64,000 bases of DNA from NCBI GenBank assembly GCA_016201275.1, contig JACQDB010000048.1, positions 1 to 64,000 of the forward strand, read 5' to 3'. Under the pieces are notes generated by a model that was not told where the DNA came from, did not search any database, and saw only the letters and a program-made list of their open reading frames with translations. Both the position numbers and the translations under genes were made by a program. The stretch comes from Acidobacteriota bacterium. GTDB lineage: Bacteria; Acidobacteriota; Blastocatellia; UBA7656. Positions within the stretch are counted from its first letter, which is position 1; each line of letters begins with the position of its first letter. This document shows positions 15,733 through 24,951 of the stretch, piece after piece.

Positions 15733-17577
15733 ATGAAGAGCGCTTTCACAAACCAACGCTACGCCCTGATCCTGATTCTGGCTTTGGCCATCGCTCCCTA
15801 CTTCATCAAACTCGGCGCGTCTTCCTTGTGGGACGCCAACGAAGCGTTCTATGCCGAAACACCGCGTGAAATGATGGAGACCGGGGACTTTCTCAATCCG
15901 AGTTTCAATTACCAACCTCGCTTCAACAAACCCCCGTTGTCTTATTGGCTAGTCGCCGCCTTTTATCAAGGGTTCGGCGTATCGGAAAGCGCCGAACGCT
16001 TGGCGCTCGCCTGCGGCGCGATGTTGCTGATGGCCACAGCATTTTTTCTGGGACGTGCGGCTTATTCAACCGAAGCGGGCTTGCTGGCGGCCATCGCGCT
16101 GGCTTCGACGCCGCGCTTTATGATGTTTTCGCGCCGCATCATCATAGATGTTTACATAGCCATGTTCATGGGCTTGGCCTTATTGTTTTTTCTGCTCGCC
16201 GAAAAATACGCCAACCAGCGCAAGCTCTTTCTGGTGTTGATGTACCTTGCCGCAGGGCTTGGCGTGATGACCAAAGGCCCTGTAGCGTTGGCCTTGCCGG
16301 CGCTCGCTTTTGTCATTTATCTGGCCGCGACGCGGCAATTGAAAAAGCTGCGCCAGATGATGTTGCCGACAGGCGCGCTCATCGTTGCAGCCATTGTTCT
16401 GCCGTGGTACGGGGCGATCTATTCGCAACACGGCTGGCGCTACATCGAAACATTTTTGCTAGAGGATAATTTGTCGCGCTACACGCAGCCGGTTTGGGGG
16501 CCGCAACGCAGCGTCTTCTTTTATCTACAGGTAATCGCTGGCGACCTCTTTCCGTGGTCGCTCTTTTTATTCTTTGCGATGATCGCGGCGTTCGTTCCAA
16601 CCGTGAAAAAAATAGTGCCGCGTTTGCAACATAAAAAATCGCCTGGCCTCAACGCCGCCCATCAAAATATTGCCGCAGTGCGACCTGAACCGCCTTCGCC
16701 GTTAACGCCCGACGCTGCGTCAAACTTGATAACAACTTCGCCAATCGTAAACCAGGCGTCGCCAGACTTGAGGGAAGATTCGCCAACGGCACAAAGCCGT
16801 TTTCCTGCTAACCGCTCAACCCTGCTGCTGTGGTTATGGATTGCCGTGATTGTGATTTTTTATTCGCTGTCGCGCAGTAAAGAAGACCTTTACATTTCGC
16901 CTATCTACACCGCCGCCGCCGCTATCATCGGCATTCAACTTGAGCGTTTTGCTTTAGCAAAAAATTCGCCTCAGACGAAATTGCGCTGGCCCACGTTTGC
17001 TCTCGGCGTGTTGATCGGTGGAGTTGGCGTAGCGGTCGTGGCGCTCTTCGGACACTTCGCGCCGCTGTATCAACTCGCCGGTGCAAACCTCATCGGCGCG
17101 CTTGCCATAAGCGGCGGACTGGCGGTGATGGTCGCCACCTGGAAGAAAAAATATGGCGCTGCCTGCCTCGCCATCGCTATCGTCTTCATCGCTGTGAACT
17201 ATGTTTTTGTCTGCCGCACGCTGCCGGATTTCGAGCGCTTCAAACCGGTGCGCGCCCTCTGCGACATCATCAAACGTGAAGCCGACGCCGACGCACGGAT
17301 CGGCTATTATCGCGTCGCTTCGCCCAGCATGGTCTTTTATCTGCGGCGGCAGATTTTCGAATGTGACGCCCCTGAAGATTTGCTGGCGGCACTGGCCACG
17401 GGTCGCAACTTCTATTGCCTGATGAACAGCAAAGATTACGAAGCGCTCAAATCCAGTTTGCCCGGTAAGACGCGGATTCTTGCCAGTCGCCCGGTGTTTC
17501 AAGTAAAGTTAAAACGCATTCTTGATCGAAGTGAGCTTCCTCAAGTCGTGCTGATAACCAACAAATTAACGGAGTAA
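15733..17577 (+). CDS. ArnT/PMT-type membrane glycosyltransferase (GT39-like)
   Basis: 614 residues and many membrane spans. The N-terminal SSLWDANEAFYAETPREM and FNKPPLSYW motifs are those of the GT-C ArnT/PMT family, which transfer sugars from polyprenyl-phosphate donors to lipid or protein acceptors in the periplasm. The middle contains an about 65-residue hydrophilic Pro/Ser-rich insertion (about residues 295-358) not usual for the family. The C-terminal third is a soluble domain. It is followed after 10 bases by a flippase-like gene, suggesting joint work on an envelope glycolipid. The sugar and acceptor cannot be told from sequence. Confidence 0.88.
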   Translation: MKSAFTNQRYALILILALAIAPYFIKLGASSLWDANEAFYAETPREMMETGDFLNPSFNYQPRFNKPPLSYWLVAAFYQGFGVSESAERLALACGAMLLMATAFFLGRAAYSTEAGLLAAIALASTPRFMMFSRRIIIDVYIAMFMGLALLFFLLAEKYANQRKLFLVLMYLAAGLGVMTKGPVALALPALAFVIYLAATRQLKKLRQMMLPTGALIVAAIVLPWYGAIYSQHGWRYIETFLLEDNLSRYTQPVWGPQRSVFFYLQVIAGDLFPWSLFLFFAMIAAFVPTVKKIVPRLQHKKSPGLNAAHQNIAAVRPEPPSPLTPDAASNLITTSPIVNQASPDLREDSPTAQSRFPANRSTLLLWLWIAVIVIFYSLSRSKEDLYISPIYTAAAAIIGIQLERFALAKNSPQTKLRWPTFALGVLIGGVGVAVVALFGHFAPLYQLAGANLIGALAISGGLAVMVATWKKKYGAACLAIAIVFIAVNYVFVCRTLPDFERFKPVRALCDIIKREADADARIGYYRVASPSMVFYLRRQIFECDAPEDLLAALATGRNFYCLMNSKDYEALKSSLPGKTRILASRPVFQVKLKRILDRSELPQVVLITNKLTE

Positions 17578-17587
17578 TTTTAATTTC

Positions 17588-18622
17588 ATGAAGAAGACCG
17601 CTGTCACCATCTTAAAGTTTGCGGTTAGTTTTGGCATCTTGGTTTTAATCGCTTTCAAAGTGGATACCAAAGAACTTTGGCAGATTCTCAAGACCGCTCA
17701 TATCGGTTATTTCATCGCTTCCGTGTTGGTCTATTACGCGGTTCAAGGGGTCAGCGCTTATCGCTGGTTTCTGCTGCTCAAACCGCAAGGCTTGAAGACT
17801 CCGTATTCGCGCATCCTGTCTTTCTATTTTCTCGGTATGTATTTCAACTTCTTTCTGCCGACCGCCATCGGCGGCGATGCGGTGCGCGTTTATTATCTGC
17901 ACAAAGAAGAGAAACGCCTGAGCCATTCGACCGCTTCGGTTTTTCTGGACAGAGATTTAGGCATGGCGGCGCTCTTGATTATCGCCACGGTAGTTGCGGC
18001 GTTTGCCGGAACCACCATCAAAGGCATCGCCCTGACGCCCATCTTCGTCTTAATCAGCCTGGCTTTTCTGTTCGCCAATTTAGCCATATTTTACCGACCG
18101 ACTTACAACCTGCTACACAGCCTGCTTAAACGCACGCGCATGAAGCAGGTAGATCATAAAGTCGAAAGCCTCTTCAAGGCAGTGAATTCGTACCGTGGTC
18201 ACAGCCAATTGTTGAGCGTGGCGATGCTGCTCTCGTTCATCATTCAACTCGGCGGCATCGCTTCCAATGTGCTGCTGGCCAAAGCCATAGATTTCGACAC
18301 CCTGCACGGCTGGATAGATTTTCTCGTCTTCATACCGGCCATCAGCCTCATCAGCATGAATCCGCTATCGGTAGCCGGAACCGGCTGGCGCGAATATTCT
18401 TATCAAATCTTTTTTCAATCAGTGGCTTTGGGTTCGCCCGCATTAGCCGCAGAAAAAGCTATCGCGCTGGGGTTGTTGTGGCTCGGCGTGATGGTGGCCA
18501 CCAGCTTGCCCGGCGGCATTCTCTATATTTTCCAAAGCAGCACCCCGAAGGCGGAGGCGGAGACGGATCAAGACGACGCCCTGACTGTCAGCGACGAAGC
18601 CTTGGAGCCAGGCAAGCCGTAA
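17588..18622 (+). CDS. Lysylphosphatidylglycerol synthase TM-domain family (UPF0104/YbhN-like)
   Basis: 344 residues with about eight membrane helices. Family motifs include YYAVQGVSAYRWFLLL, the FLPTAIGGDAVRVYYL segment and SVFLDRDLG. This family corresponds to the flippase half of MprF, without the aminoacyl-transferase domain. The start has GGAG 11 bases upstream, and the gene begins 10 bases after the GT39-like gene, so cotranscription is likely. A role in lipid or polyprenyl-sugar translocation is inferred. The last 25 residues are acidic and cytosolic in character. Confidence 0.88.
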   Translation: MKKTAVTILKFAVSFGILVLIAFKVDTKELWQILKTAHIGYFIASVLVYYAVQGVSAYRWFLLLKPQGLKTPYSRILSFYFLGMYFNFFLPTAIGGDAVRVYYLHKEEKRLSHSTASVFLDRDLGMAALLIIATVVAAFAGTTIKGIALTPIFVLISLAFLFANLAIFYRPTYNLLHSLLKRTRMKQVDHKVESLFKAVNSYRGHSQLLSVAMLLSFIIQLGGIASNVLLAKAIDFDTLHGWIDFLVFIPAISLISMNPLSVAGTGWREYSYQIFFQSVALGSPALAAEKAIALGLLWLGVMVATSLPGGILYIFQSSTPKAEAETDQDDALTVSDEALEPGKP

Positions 18623-18686
18623 ATTTATTGCAACCGTCGCAGTGCTGTAGCGTTTGCTACAGAGAATTTTTTTTATAGAGGTATTC

Positions 18687-19265
18687 ATGCACGCGCAGCG
18701 ATTGAGCAAAATTGTTTTTCTGTTTCTGGTTATGTTGATGGTTCCCAACGCACTGTTTGCCTTACAGTATAAGGCTCCGCAAGCGAAACCACAGGCCAAG
18801 CCGTTGACCCCGGAAGAATTACGAAAGCTGGACAAGGGCAAGGCGCGCCCACCGCATGGCTCGGCCTTTCAGATCGATGCCGTACCGATGAGTAAAGGTA
18901 TGTATGCGGCGCTAATCACCGACGATCAAGGCCGCTTGATTCAAGAGTTTTTCACCCACGACAAGTTGCCCAATTTAGAAGCCATTGTTGCGGAAGCAAA
19001 AAAATTCGGCGCGACCGAAGAGGCCGTTGGCGGCGCGAAACCGATGACCACGCGCTTTGCCGATAAACAGGTATCGAACTTCCTGGTGGATGTTGCCAAG
19101 TTTGGCAAGCAAACTACCTTTTATATTACAGTGACCAGTCAAACCGGGAAACTAACCATTGAAGCCGGTTCGTTCAAACGCGGCGACCCGGATGCCAAGC
19201 CGATGCTGTGGGACCTCTTAACCCATCTGCAAACCTTGCGCGCCCAACTGGCTGCGGATCAGTAA
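18687..19265 (+). CDS. Hypothetical secreted protein
   Basis: 192 residues from the ATG at 18687, which has AGAGG upstream. A signal peptide (HAQRLSKIVFLFLVMLMVPNALFA) is followed by a Lys/Pro/Ala-rich linker and a folded-looking domain without a family I recognise. The C-terminal part reads QTTFYITVTSQTGKLTIEAG. It lies 64 bases after the flippase-like gene and could be its last operon member. No function is proposed. Confidence 0.75.
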   Translation: MHAQRLSKIVFLFLVMLMVPNALFALQYKAPQAKPQAKPLTPEELRKLDKGKARPPHGSAFQIDAVPMSKGMYAALITDDQGRLIQEFFTHDKLPNLEAIVAEAKKFGATEEAVGGAKPMTTRFADKQVSNFLVDVAKFGKQTTFYITVTSQTGKLTIEAGSFKRGDPDAKPMLWDLLTHLQTLRAQLAADQ

Positions 19266-19300
19266 TGCAGGCGAGGAGCCAGCCTCGTCGCGCCCTCCGC

Positions 19301-20044
19301 TTATTCCACTTCCGGCAACCAATAACGAAAGGTCTGCGCCGCATCAACCTGATGCAGCGCTTTCAAGCCCAGTTGCGGCAATTGATTTGCCGCATAGCCC
19401 AGATAGGTGAAATGCGGCAAATCGTTGACCACCGTGCGATGCCAGCCGCGCTCGTTCAAAATCGTTTCAATCGCTTCATCACGATATTGGGCAACATCAA
19501 GAGCCAGCAATGACAGATGCTGCGAAGCGCCCGGCGCGGCTACCGAATAAAGAATCGAGCGATTGAAAAACGTGCCGAAATAAATTTGCTCGTCTTCTTC
19601 CAACGCTAAAATCAAAGCCACCTGTTCAACTGGCGCAAGCGCCCGAATCCACGCGGCGCGTTCGCCCTCCAAACGTCCGAGGTTCTGCCAATGTTCCAAA
19701 CCGCGCTGGACATTGCGCGACCAGAGTTGCACGGTCTGTTCATAAGACCGTCGCGCCGCATCCGCAGCGCGTGGCGTCAAACGCAAGCCCTTGCCTGCTG
19801 CCGCTTCAACCGCCGATAACAAAGCCGTCAGCGCTTCCGCCTGCAACTCCACAGCGTATTCGGCGAGGTTGGCGCTGCCGATTTGCAGGCGTGCTTGAAA
19901 CGCCTCTACGTGCGCGGCATCGGCAAAAAGAATCGTCGGCGGAGGTACGGCGCGGGTGACGAAGATCGCGCCGTACTCGCGAAACAAACGCTGTTCAACC
20001 GGAGTCGCAAGTGACGCAAACCTGGCGCGCAGAGAGTTGTTCAT
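19301..20044 (-). CDS. Hypothetical protein, mostly helical
   Basis: 247 residues, no signal peptide and no membrane span. A good AGGTAG ribosome-binding site precedes the ATG at 20044. The sequence is Ala/Leu/Glu-rich with aromatic residues near the end (HFTYLGYAANQLPQLGLKALHQV). No catalytic motif or known family is recognised. It is convergent with the secreted protein to its left. Coding status rests on length, ribosome-binding site and codon pattern. Confidence 0.7.
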   Translation of the reverse strand: MNNSLRARFASLATPVEQRLFREYGAIFVTRAVPPPTILFADAAHVEAFQARLQIGSANLAEYAVELQAEALTALLSAVEAAAGKGLRLTPRAADAARRSYEQTVQLWSRNVQRGLEHWQNLGRLEGERAAWIRALAPVEQVALILALEEDEQIYFGTFFNRSILYSVAAPGASQHLSLLALDVAQYRDEAIETILNERGWHRTVVNDLPHFTYLGYAANQLPQLGLKALHQVDAAQTFRYWLPEVE

Positions 20045-20134
20045 CTACCTATCCAGATAAAAATTTTGCCAAATAAAAAAGGGCTTCAGCCTTTGGTCAA
20101 TCTGGGAATGCCGCTGTTGCCTTCTCCTTGATAG

Positions 20135-20935
20135 TCATTTCACATCTTTGATGTTGTTCGGTTTGGTGAATAATTTTTCCGGCACCTCGACATTGAAATT
20201 GACGCTGTCGTAATTGACGCGTGCGGTCTGTTTGCCATCTCGATAGGAATCTTGAATGGTAGGAAATTGCACGCCGCCAAAAGAAACCCAGCGATAATAG
20301 CGCACCTGATAGTCGCCCAATTTTTCATCGCCATCTTCGTTCGTGTACCTGGCGCTGTATTCAATCATCAGCGGCAATTTGGCGCGTGGGTCGAGGTACA
20401 AAGTTACCGAAAGCCCGTCGCTATAGACCACGCGGATGGCTTCGGAAAAAGTATTCTTCCACACTTCGCGGCGTCCCAAGTAGAGCAATTTGGTGCCGGT
20501 TTCCTGCCAGCCTTTGCGTAGCAAAAAATCTACATCCTGGCGCAACCCTTGCTGAAAACTTTTGATCTGCTCTTCTTTCTGATCGTGAATCATTTTTTGT
20601 GCAGCGGTATAAATCCAGCCGCTATGGCCGACATTGGTTTGAATTAATTTGTTACCGCCTTTGCCAAACTCCGTGCGTTCGTGGTCGGGATAGACGATAT
20701 AATCCACAAACGGCGCGGGCAATCCCGATTGGCCTTTTTCAAAAGCCGTAAACGTGCCGCGTCCTATGATCGAGCGCACTTGCAAGTACGTCTCGCCGCC
20801 GCGCACTTTTATGGCCTCGCGGAGTAAGGCTTCAGCCGTGGCCGTGTCATTCTCTTTCTGCGCCTGGAGCGCAGCAGGAAAGGAAAAAATGAAGAGCAAT
20901 AAAACCAGTGCAAGCGCCACTCTGGAAATTTTCAC
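20135..20935 (-). CDS. Secreted LolA-like / outer-membrane-lipoprotein-sorting-like protein
   Basis: 266 residues. The start is GTG at 20935 with AGGAG nine bases upstream, then a signal peptide (KISRVALALVLLLFIFSFPAALQAQ). The body begins with the acidobacterial pattern LLREAIKVRGGETYLQVRSI and then shows long beta strands (VVYSDGLSVTLYLDPRAKLPLMIEY) typical of LolA/LppX-type lipid-binding half barrels. Its partners are not evident. Probable function is periplasmic lipid or lipoprotein binding. The fold is an inference from pattern, not from a catalytic residue. Confidence 0.7.
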   Translation of the reverse strand: MKISRVALALVLLLFIFSFPAALQAQKENDTATAEALLREAIKVRGGETYLQVRSIIGRGTFTAFEKGQSGLPAPFVDYIVYPDHERTEFGKGGNKLIQTNVGHSGWIYTAAQKMIHDQKEEQIKSFQQGLRQDVDFLLRKGWQETGTKLLYLGRREVWKNTFSEAIRVVYSDGLSVTLYLDPRAKLPLMIEYSARYTNEDGDEKLGDYQVRYYRWVSFGGVQFPTIQDSYRDGKQTARVNYDSVNFNVEVPEKLFTKPNNIKDVK

Positions 20936-21000
20936 ATGATCTCCTGAAAAGGAATTTTTGGCAGTCGTTAGCTATTATAGCATTGCCCCTGTAGGCCAAT

Positions 21001-21148
21001 GGCGTTAAGTTAAGAAAAACTGTACCGCAGACTGTCTAGTCTGCGGCTGACAGCGGCAAGCTAAGACTTGGATTTAGCGCGCTTCTGCAACCAAGTCCGC
21101 CGCAGGCTAGACAGCCTGCGGTACATCTATGCCGCTTAACTTAATGCC
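21001..21148. repeat. Large nested inverted repeat
   Basis: Outer arms GGCGTTAAGTTAAG (21001-21014) and CTTAACTTAATGCC (21135-21148) enclose inner arms TGTACCGCAG (21021-21030) and CTGCGGTACA (21116-21125), with further CTAGACAG-type pairing inside. The size (148 bp) and layout resemble a MITE-like element. The rest of the 20936-21338 gap holds only this element and the terminator at 21253-21280. Confidence 0.65.
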
Positions 21149-21252
21149 ATTACCCTGTAGGCGTTCGCCAACCAACTTTTGCTCCCACCTGCGCCGTGGG
21201 GTTCCGCCGATCACAGCGCGGCGTTTTCATCAGGAAGCTTTGCGTCCATGTA

Positions 21253-21280
21253 AAAAACCGCCCGTAAAAGAGCGGTTTTT
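21253..21280 (-). terminator. Rho-independent terminator after the Clp gene
   Basis: Stem AAAAACCGC (21253-21261) with GCGGTTTTT (21272-21280) and a 10-base loop. T-runs occur on both strands, so it can act in either direction. It lies 58 bases past the stop of the Clp ATPase gene. Confidence 0.85.
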
Positions 21281-21338
21281 CCTGAAGCGGTTCAACCGTG
21301 CGCTTGACTCGAACACAGCGCCAAAACGCAAAGCTACG

Positions 21339-23600
21339 CTACGATTTCACCTCGATCTTGATGACCTCGTTTTCAAAATCAATATAAAAATTGGTGGCGT
21401 CTTTCCATTGCGTGGTCACCGGCAATTTCACCATTTCATCAATCGTGCGTTTGAGGAAGCGCGCTCCGTAAGCCGGGCTGAAACCTTTTTCGACCAGATG
21501 ATTGAGCGCCGCATCGCTGAGTTCAATCTTCTTGCCCATGCGCTCCATCTGGCGCTTGAGCTTGCTTAAATACAGCAGCGCGATCTTCTTCACTTCGTCA
21601 ATAGTGAGCGGCGCAAAGACGACGATTTCATCTATGCGATTACGAAACTCCGGCGAGAAGCGGTCTTCGGCAGCCTTGATGACTTCGCGGCTGATCTGTT
21701 CAACATCGGCAAGCGATTTTTGCCCGAAGCCCAAGGGCTTCATATATTTTCTGAAACTGTCGGAGCCGAGGTTCGAGGTCATGATGATAATCGCATCCGA
21801 CAGATAAACTTTCTTGCCGCGCCCATCGGTGATCCAGCCTTCATCAAACGCCTGTAAAAACAGGTTCAGCAGGTACGGCGAAGCCTTTTCGATTTCGTCC
21901 AACAGCAACACCGTGTAAGGATTGTCGCGCAGTCGTTCGGTGAGGATGCCGCCGCGTTCGCTGCCGACGATGCCACGCGGCATACCGATTAATTTTTCAA
22001 TGGCAATGGTGCCGTCCTGATATTCGGACATATCTATGCGAACCATTTTGTCATCATCGCCGAACATGAATTCGGCTACGGCTTTCGCCAGTTCGGTCTT
22101 GCCCACGCCGGTCGGCCCCAGAAACAGCAAGACGCCATCGGGCTTGTAGAAATTCTCTTTCAGCGGACCTTTGTTCAAACGCAGGCGTTGTGCTACGGCC
22201 TTGATGGCTTTCTTCTGACCGACGACACGCGAAGTCAGCGACTCTTCCATAAACGCGAAGCGATCATTGGTATCGCGGAAAATCATGTCACGCGGAATGC
22301 GTGACTCCTGGCTGATGACATCAATGATATGTTCGGAGCGTACTTCGTTTTGCAGCGGCGAATTAATTTCAACCTTGACCGCAGCGGTGTCGAGCCAGCC
22401 GATGACTTTATCGGGCAGATGAAGATTGCGTATATAACGCGGTGCCATTTCGAGCGCCGTTTCAATCGCTTCATCGGAAATCGTCACCGAATAATTGCGC
22501 TCGATGCGCGGACGCACGCCGACAATAATTTTGCGAGTGTCTTCCACCGATGGCTCATCAACTTTGACCAGACGGAAACGCCTGGCCAGCGCTTCGTCTT
22601 CGGCGATGTACTCTTTGTATTCGGTCATGGTGGTTGCGCCGATGATGCGGATTTCGCCACGCGCCAGCGACGACTTGAACATATTGGCGGCGTCAGAACT
22701 GGCTCCCAGAGCCGATCCTGCGCCAATGATGGTGTGCGCTTCGTCTATGAAAAGCACCAGATTGTCGCGCTCTTTGACTTCGTTGATGATGCCTTGTATG
22801 CGCTCTTCAAACATCCCGCGCAGCATGGTTCCGGCGACTATGCCGGACATCTGCAATTGCACGACGTGGGCGTTTCGTAAGCGTTGCGGCACCGATTCCG
22901 GCTCCATTTCAATCTTGCGCGCCAGTCCTTCAACGACGGCGGTTTTGCCGACTCCGGCTTCGCCGACCAGCATAGGCGAGTTGGCGCGTTCACGATGACA
23001 GAGAATTTCAATCATCTGGCGAATCTCTTCGTTGCGCCCGATGACCGGCGGCAGTTTGTCTTGGCGTGCGAGTTTATTGAGGCTGACTCCGAAATGTTTC
23101 AGATAGGGCGGCAACTCGTAACGACGGCGATATTTTTCTTCCTTCTCTTCGTGGCTGCGGACGCGAGTCTGAATTTTCTGCATGACCATCTCCCTGTCCG
23201 CGCCCAGCCGTTTCAGAAGTTCGACGGGAAAGCCGTGCGCGTCTTTGAAAATCGCAACAAAAAGATCGGTGGATTCGATGAGGCGACGCCCGCGCTCGTG
23301 CGAATGCTTCAGCGCGTTGGAGAGCAGGGTGCGAAACGATTCGGACATTTTAATGCCGCGTCCGAGATATTCGCGTTGTCCGAGTTTGGTCTCAAGCGCC
23401 TGCAACACCACTTGTGGGTCGAGGTTGAGACTCTGCATCACTTCGTTAAAGAAGGGGCGCTCGATTTCGGCAATCGAGACCAAAACGTGTTCGGCAGCAA
23501 TCTGATTATGGTCGCGCGTTTTGGCTTCCTCGTAGGCTTTACGAATTAGGCGCTTCGCACTGTCGGCAATTTTATCGGTAAAGATTTCCAGATCAAGCAT
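21339..23600 (-). CDS. ClpA/ClpC-type AAA+ unfoldase subunit
   Basis: 753 residues. The start is taken as ATG at 23600 (MLDLEIFTDK), with AGAGGAAG upstream; TTG at 23609 is too close to that site. An N-terminal Clp-N double repeat spans about residues 5-145. AAA-1 has Walker A GEAGVGKT at 213-220 and Walker B LVLFIDEAHT. AAA-2 has Walker A GPTGVGKT and Walker B VLLLDEIEK, then a C-terminal Clp D2-small domain. There is no long ClpB-type M domain. A PLGF tripeptide region after MTSNLGSD sits where ClpC and ClpA carry the ClpP-docking loop, so it probably feeds ClpP, encoded elsewhere. Confidence 0.92.
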   Translation of the reverse strand: MLDLEIFTDKIADSAKRLIRKAYEEAKTRDHNQIAAEHVLVSIAEIERPFFNEVMQSLNLDPQVVLQALETKLGQREYLGRGIKMSESFRTLLSNALKHSHERGRRLIESTDLFVAIFKDAHGFPVELLKRLGADREMVMQKIQTRVRSHEEKEEKYRRRYELPPYLKHFGVSLNKLARQDKLPPVIGRNEEIRQMIEILCHRERANSPMLVGEAGVGKTAVVEGLARKIEMEPESVPQRLRNAHVVQLQMSGIVAGTMLRGMFEERIQGIINEVKERDNLVLFIDEAHTIIGAGSALGASSDAANMFKSSLARGEIRIIGATTMTEYKEYIAEDEALARRFRLVKVDEPSVEDTRKIIVGVRPRIERNYSVTISDEAIETALEMAPRYIRNLHLPDKVIGWLDTAAVKVEINSPLQNEVRSEHIIDVISQESRIPRDMIFRDTNDRFAFMEESLTSRVVGQKKAIKAVAQRLRLNKGPLKENFYKPDGVLLFLGPTGVGKTELAKAVAEFMFGDDDKMVRIDMSEYQDGTIAIEKLIGMPRGIVGSERGGILTERLRDNPYTVLLLDEIEKASPYLLNLFLQAFDEGWITDGRGKKVYLSDAIIIMTSNLGSDSFRKYMKPLGFGQKSLADVEQISREVIKAAEDRFSPEFRNRIDEIVVFAPLTIDEVKKIALLYLSKLKRQMERMGKKIELSDAALNHLVEKGFSPAYGARFLKRTIDEMVKLPVTTQWKDATNFYIDFENEVIKIEVKS

Positions 23601-23764
23601 GGTGTTCAACTTCCTCTGCTCTGTAAGAAAGAGCCATTCAACAGCGCCACCCGTGCAACGCCATCTTGGGTTACCTCATGGAGTATAACAAAGTAAAAAT
23701 GGCGGCTCAAGAATAAGCATTTTTCCAAACTCTGCGGCTGATTTCTTCGGTGTAGATGTGTAGA

Positions 23765-24034
23765 ATGAAGCACAGAACTATTATTCAGGAATCCGTAAGA
23801 GAAAGGAAGCCGCAAATGCGACTTGCCCGAAACGCCCGGCTCGTAAAACCGCATCGGTCAACCTGCGCCATACAAAACTGGCGCGGCGCGTACCACATCC
23901 AAGACTTAGCAGACGTACAGCAGTGAATCAAAATCCTCGATTCACCGGAAACGATAGCCAACGATTTGAGCGCCTCTGTGCGCGATGAATACTTACGACT
24001 TTGGCGAGTCACACAAGAGGCGAAAGAAATGTAA
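23765..24034 (+). pseudogene. Interrupted small frame, possible gene remnant
   Basis: An ATG at 23765 opens a 53-codon frame ending in TGA at 23924-23926. The same frame then continues without interruption for 35 more codons (SPETIANDLSASVRDEYLRL core) to TAA at 24032-24034. The second part looks like protein-coding sequence, so this may be a decayed gene or two tiny genes. I do not recognise the family. It lies between the Clp and HNH genes on the opposite strand. Confidence 0.3.
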
Positions 24035-24065
24035 GAGCATTCAATGCAGCGTCCGTTGATCAAGA

Positions 24066-24497
24066 CTATGCCGAATCGTGTGGTGGATGTACATGGATTG
24101 CCACCAAAGCACGACGCAGATTTATCAATGACAGACGATTCATTTGCAGCAAAGCTATCGTGGCTCTACCCGCAGGCGTGAGTCCCTCAATCCGTAATCC
24201 ATCTTCGCTCCATGAAAAATGTTCTCGCCAAATTGGCTGGCGTGGGTGAAAGAGAGCAATCGCTTCGTTGGTTTCAGGATCAACCGCTACAGTTTTGATT
24301 GATTTGTGTCCGTTGCACCCTTGACAGGCAAGCGCAAGATTATCGGCGACGGTCAATCCGCCCAAGGCGCGAGGCCGGATATGTTCAATTGAAAAACGCT
24401 CTGTGGCGTAGGCTTCCGGGCTGCGGCAATACGCACAAACCCCTTGCGCTCTTTCGGCAATCGTTTGTCGCAGAGACGCCGAAATTGCCTCAGCCAT
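24066..24497 (-). CDS. HNH endonuclease
   Basis: 143 residues with a complete HNH/zinc motif: Cys21-x2-Cys24 (CAYC), His39 in FSIEHIRPRALGG, Asn53 in ADNLALAC, and the second cysteine pair Cys58-x2-Cys61 followed by NGHK. The C-terminal half (WREHFSWSEDGLRIEGLTPAGRA) matches my recollection of small stand-alone HNH proteins common in cyanobacteria and acidobacteria. It overlaps the upstream helical-protein gene by eight bases, so the two are translationally coupled. The target nucleic acid is unknown. Confidence 0.88.
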   Translation of the reverse strand: MAEAISASLRQTIAERAQGVCAYCRSPEAYATERFSIEHIRPRALGGLTVADNLALACQGCNGHKSIKTVAVDPETNEAIALFHPRQPIWREHFSWSEDGLRIEGLTPAGRATIALLQMNRLSLINLRRALVAIHVHPPHDSA

Positions 24498-24903
24498 TTA
24501 CGCTCACTCCGATGCCGAGTTCTTTCATCAGTTGTGCAGAAGTAATGCCGCGCCGTTGCGCCAATTTGATAACGGCTTGCAAACGCTCGGCGTCGGCAAC
24601 TTCGCGTTGTTCGGCAAGAGAGATGTATTCGGCACGTTCGTCATCGCTTAATACTTCCGCTAATACTTCCGCCTCACTCTTGAGCGTGAGTTCGCGCCGC
24701 CGCACTCTCTGGATTTCGGAAAAGCCGTGCTGTATGCGACGCAGCAACTCGGCTTCTGTTACCTCGACGGCTTGAGGTACAGCTTCGCGCTCGGCTTGCC
24801 CGGAGTTTTCTTCTACAAGCGCTTCGGCAAAGGCCAACAGTCTGGCGTACTGCTCGGAGGTCAGACGAGAAACTACCTCTTCCAGCTTTTCTGATTGACT
24901 CAT
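24490..24903 (-). CDS. Small helical partner protein of the HNH nuclease
   Basis: 137 residues from ATG at 24903, with GAGG upstream; a longer TTG start at 24927 is less likely. Predicted all-helical and highly charged. The segments EVTEAELLRRIQHGF and DAERLQAVIKLAQRRG near a C-terminal LMKELGI pattern recur, as I recall, in short proteins encoded directly before HNH nucleases elsewhere. It could be an immunity, regulatory or recognition partner of the nuclease whose gene it overlaps. No DNA-binding motif is certain. Confidence 0.75.
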   Translation of the reverse strand: MSQSEKLEEVVSRLTSEQYARLLAFAEALVEENSGQAEREAVPQAVEVTEAELLRRIQHGFSEIQRVRRRELTLKSEAEVLAEVLSDDERAEYISLAEQREVADAERLQAVIKLAQRRGITSAQLMKELGIGVSVNG

Positions 24904-24951
24904 AGCGACCTCAATCATATCGCCCAAGTTGCGGCGTGGGCAAAAGGATTT

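Noticed and set aside
23924-23926. In-frame TGA as a possible selenocysteine or readthrough codon.
   Set aside because: No selenocysteine-insertion-like hairpin was seen just downstream, and a decayed gene explains the interruption more simply.
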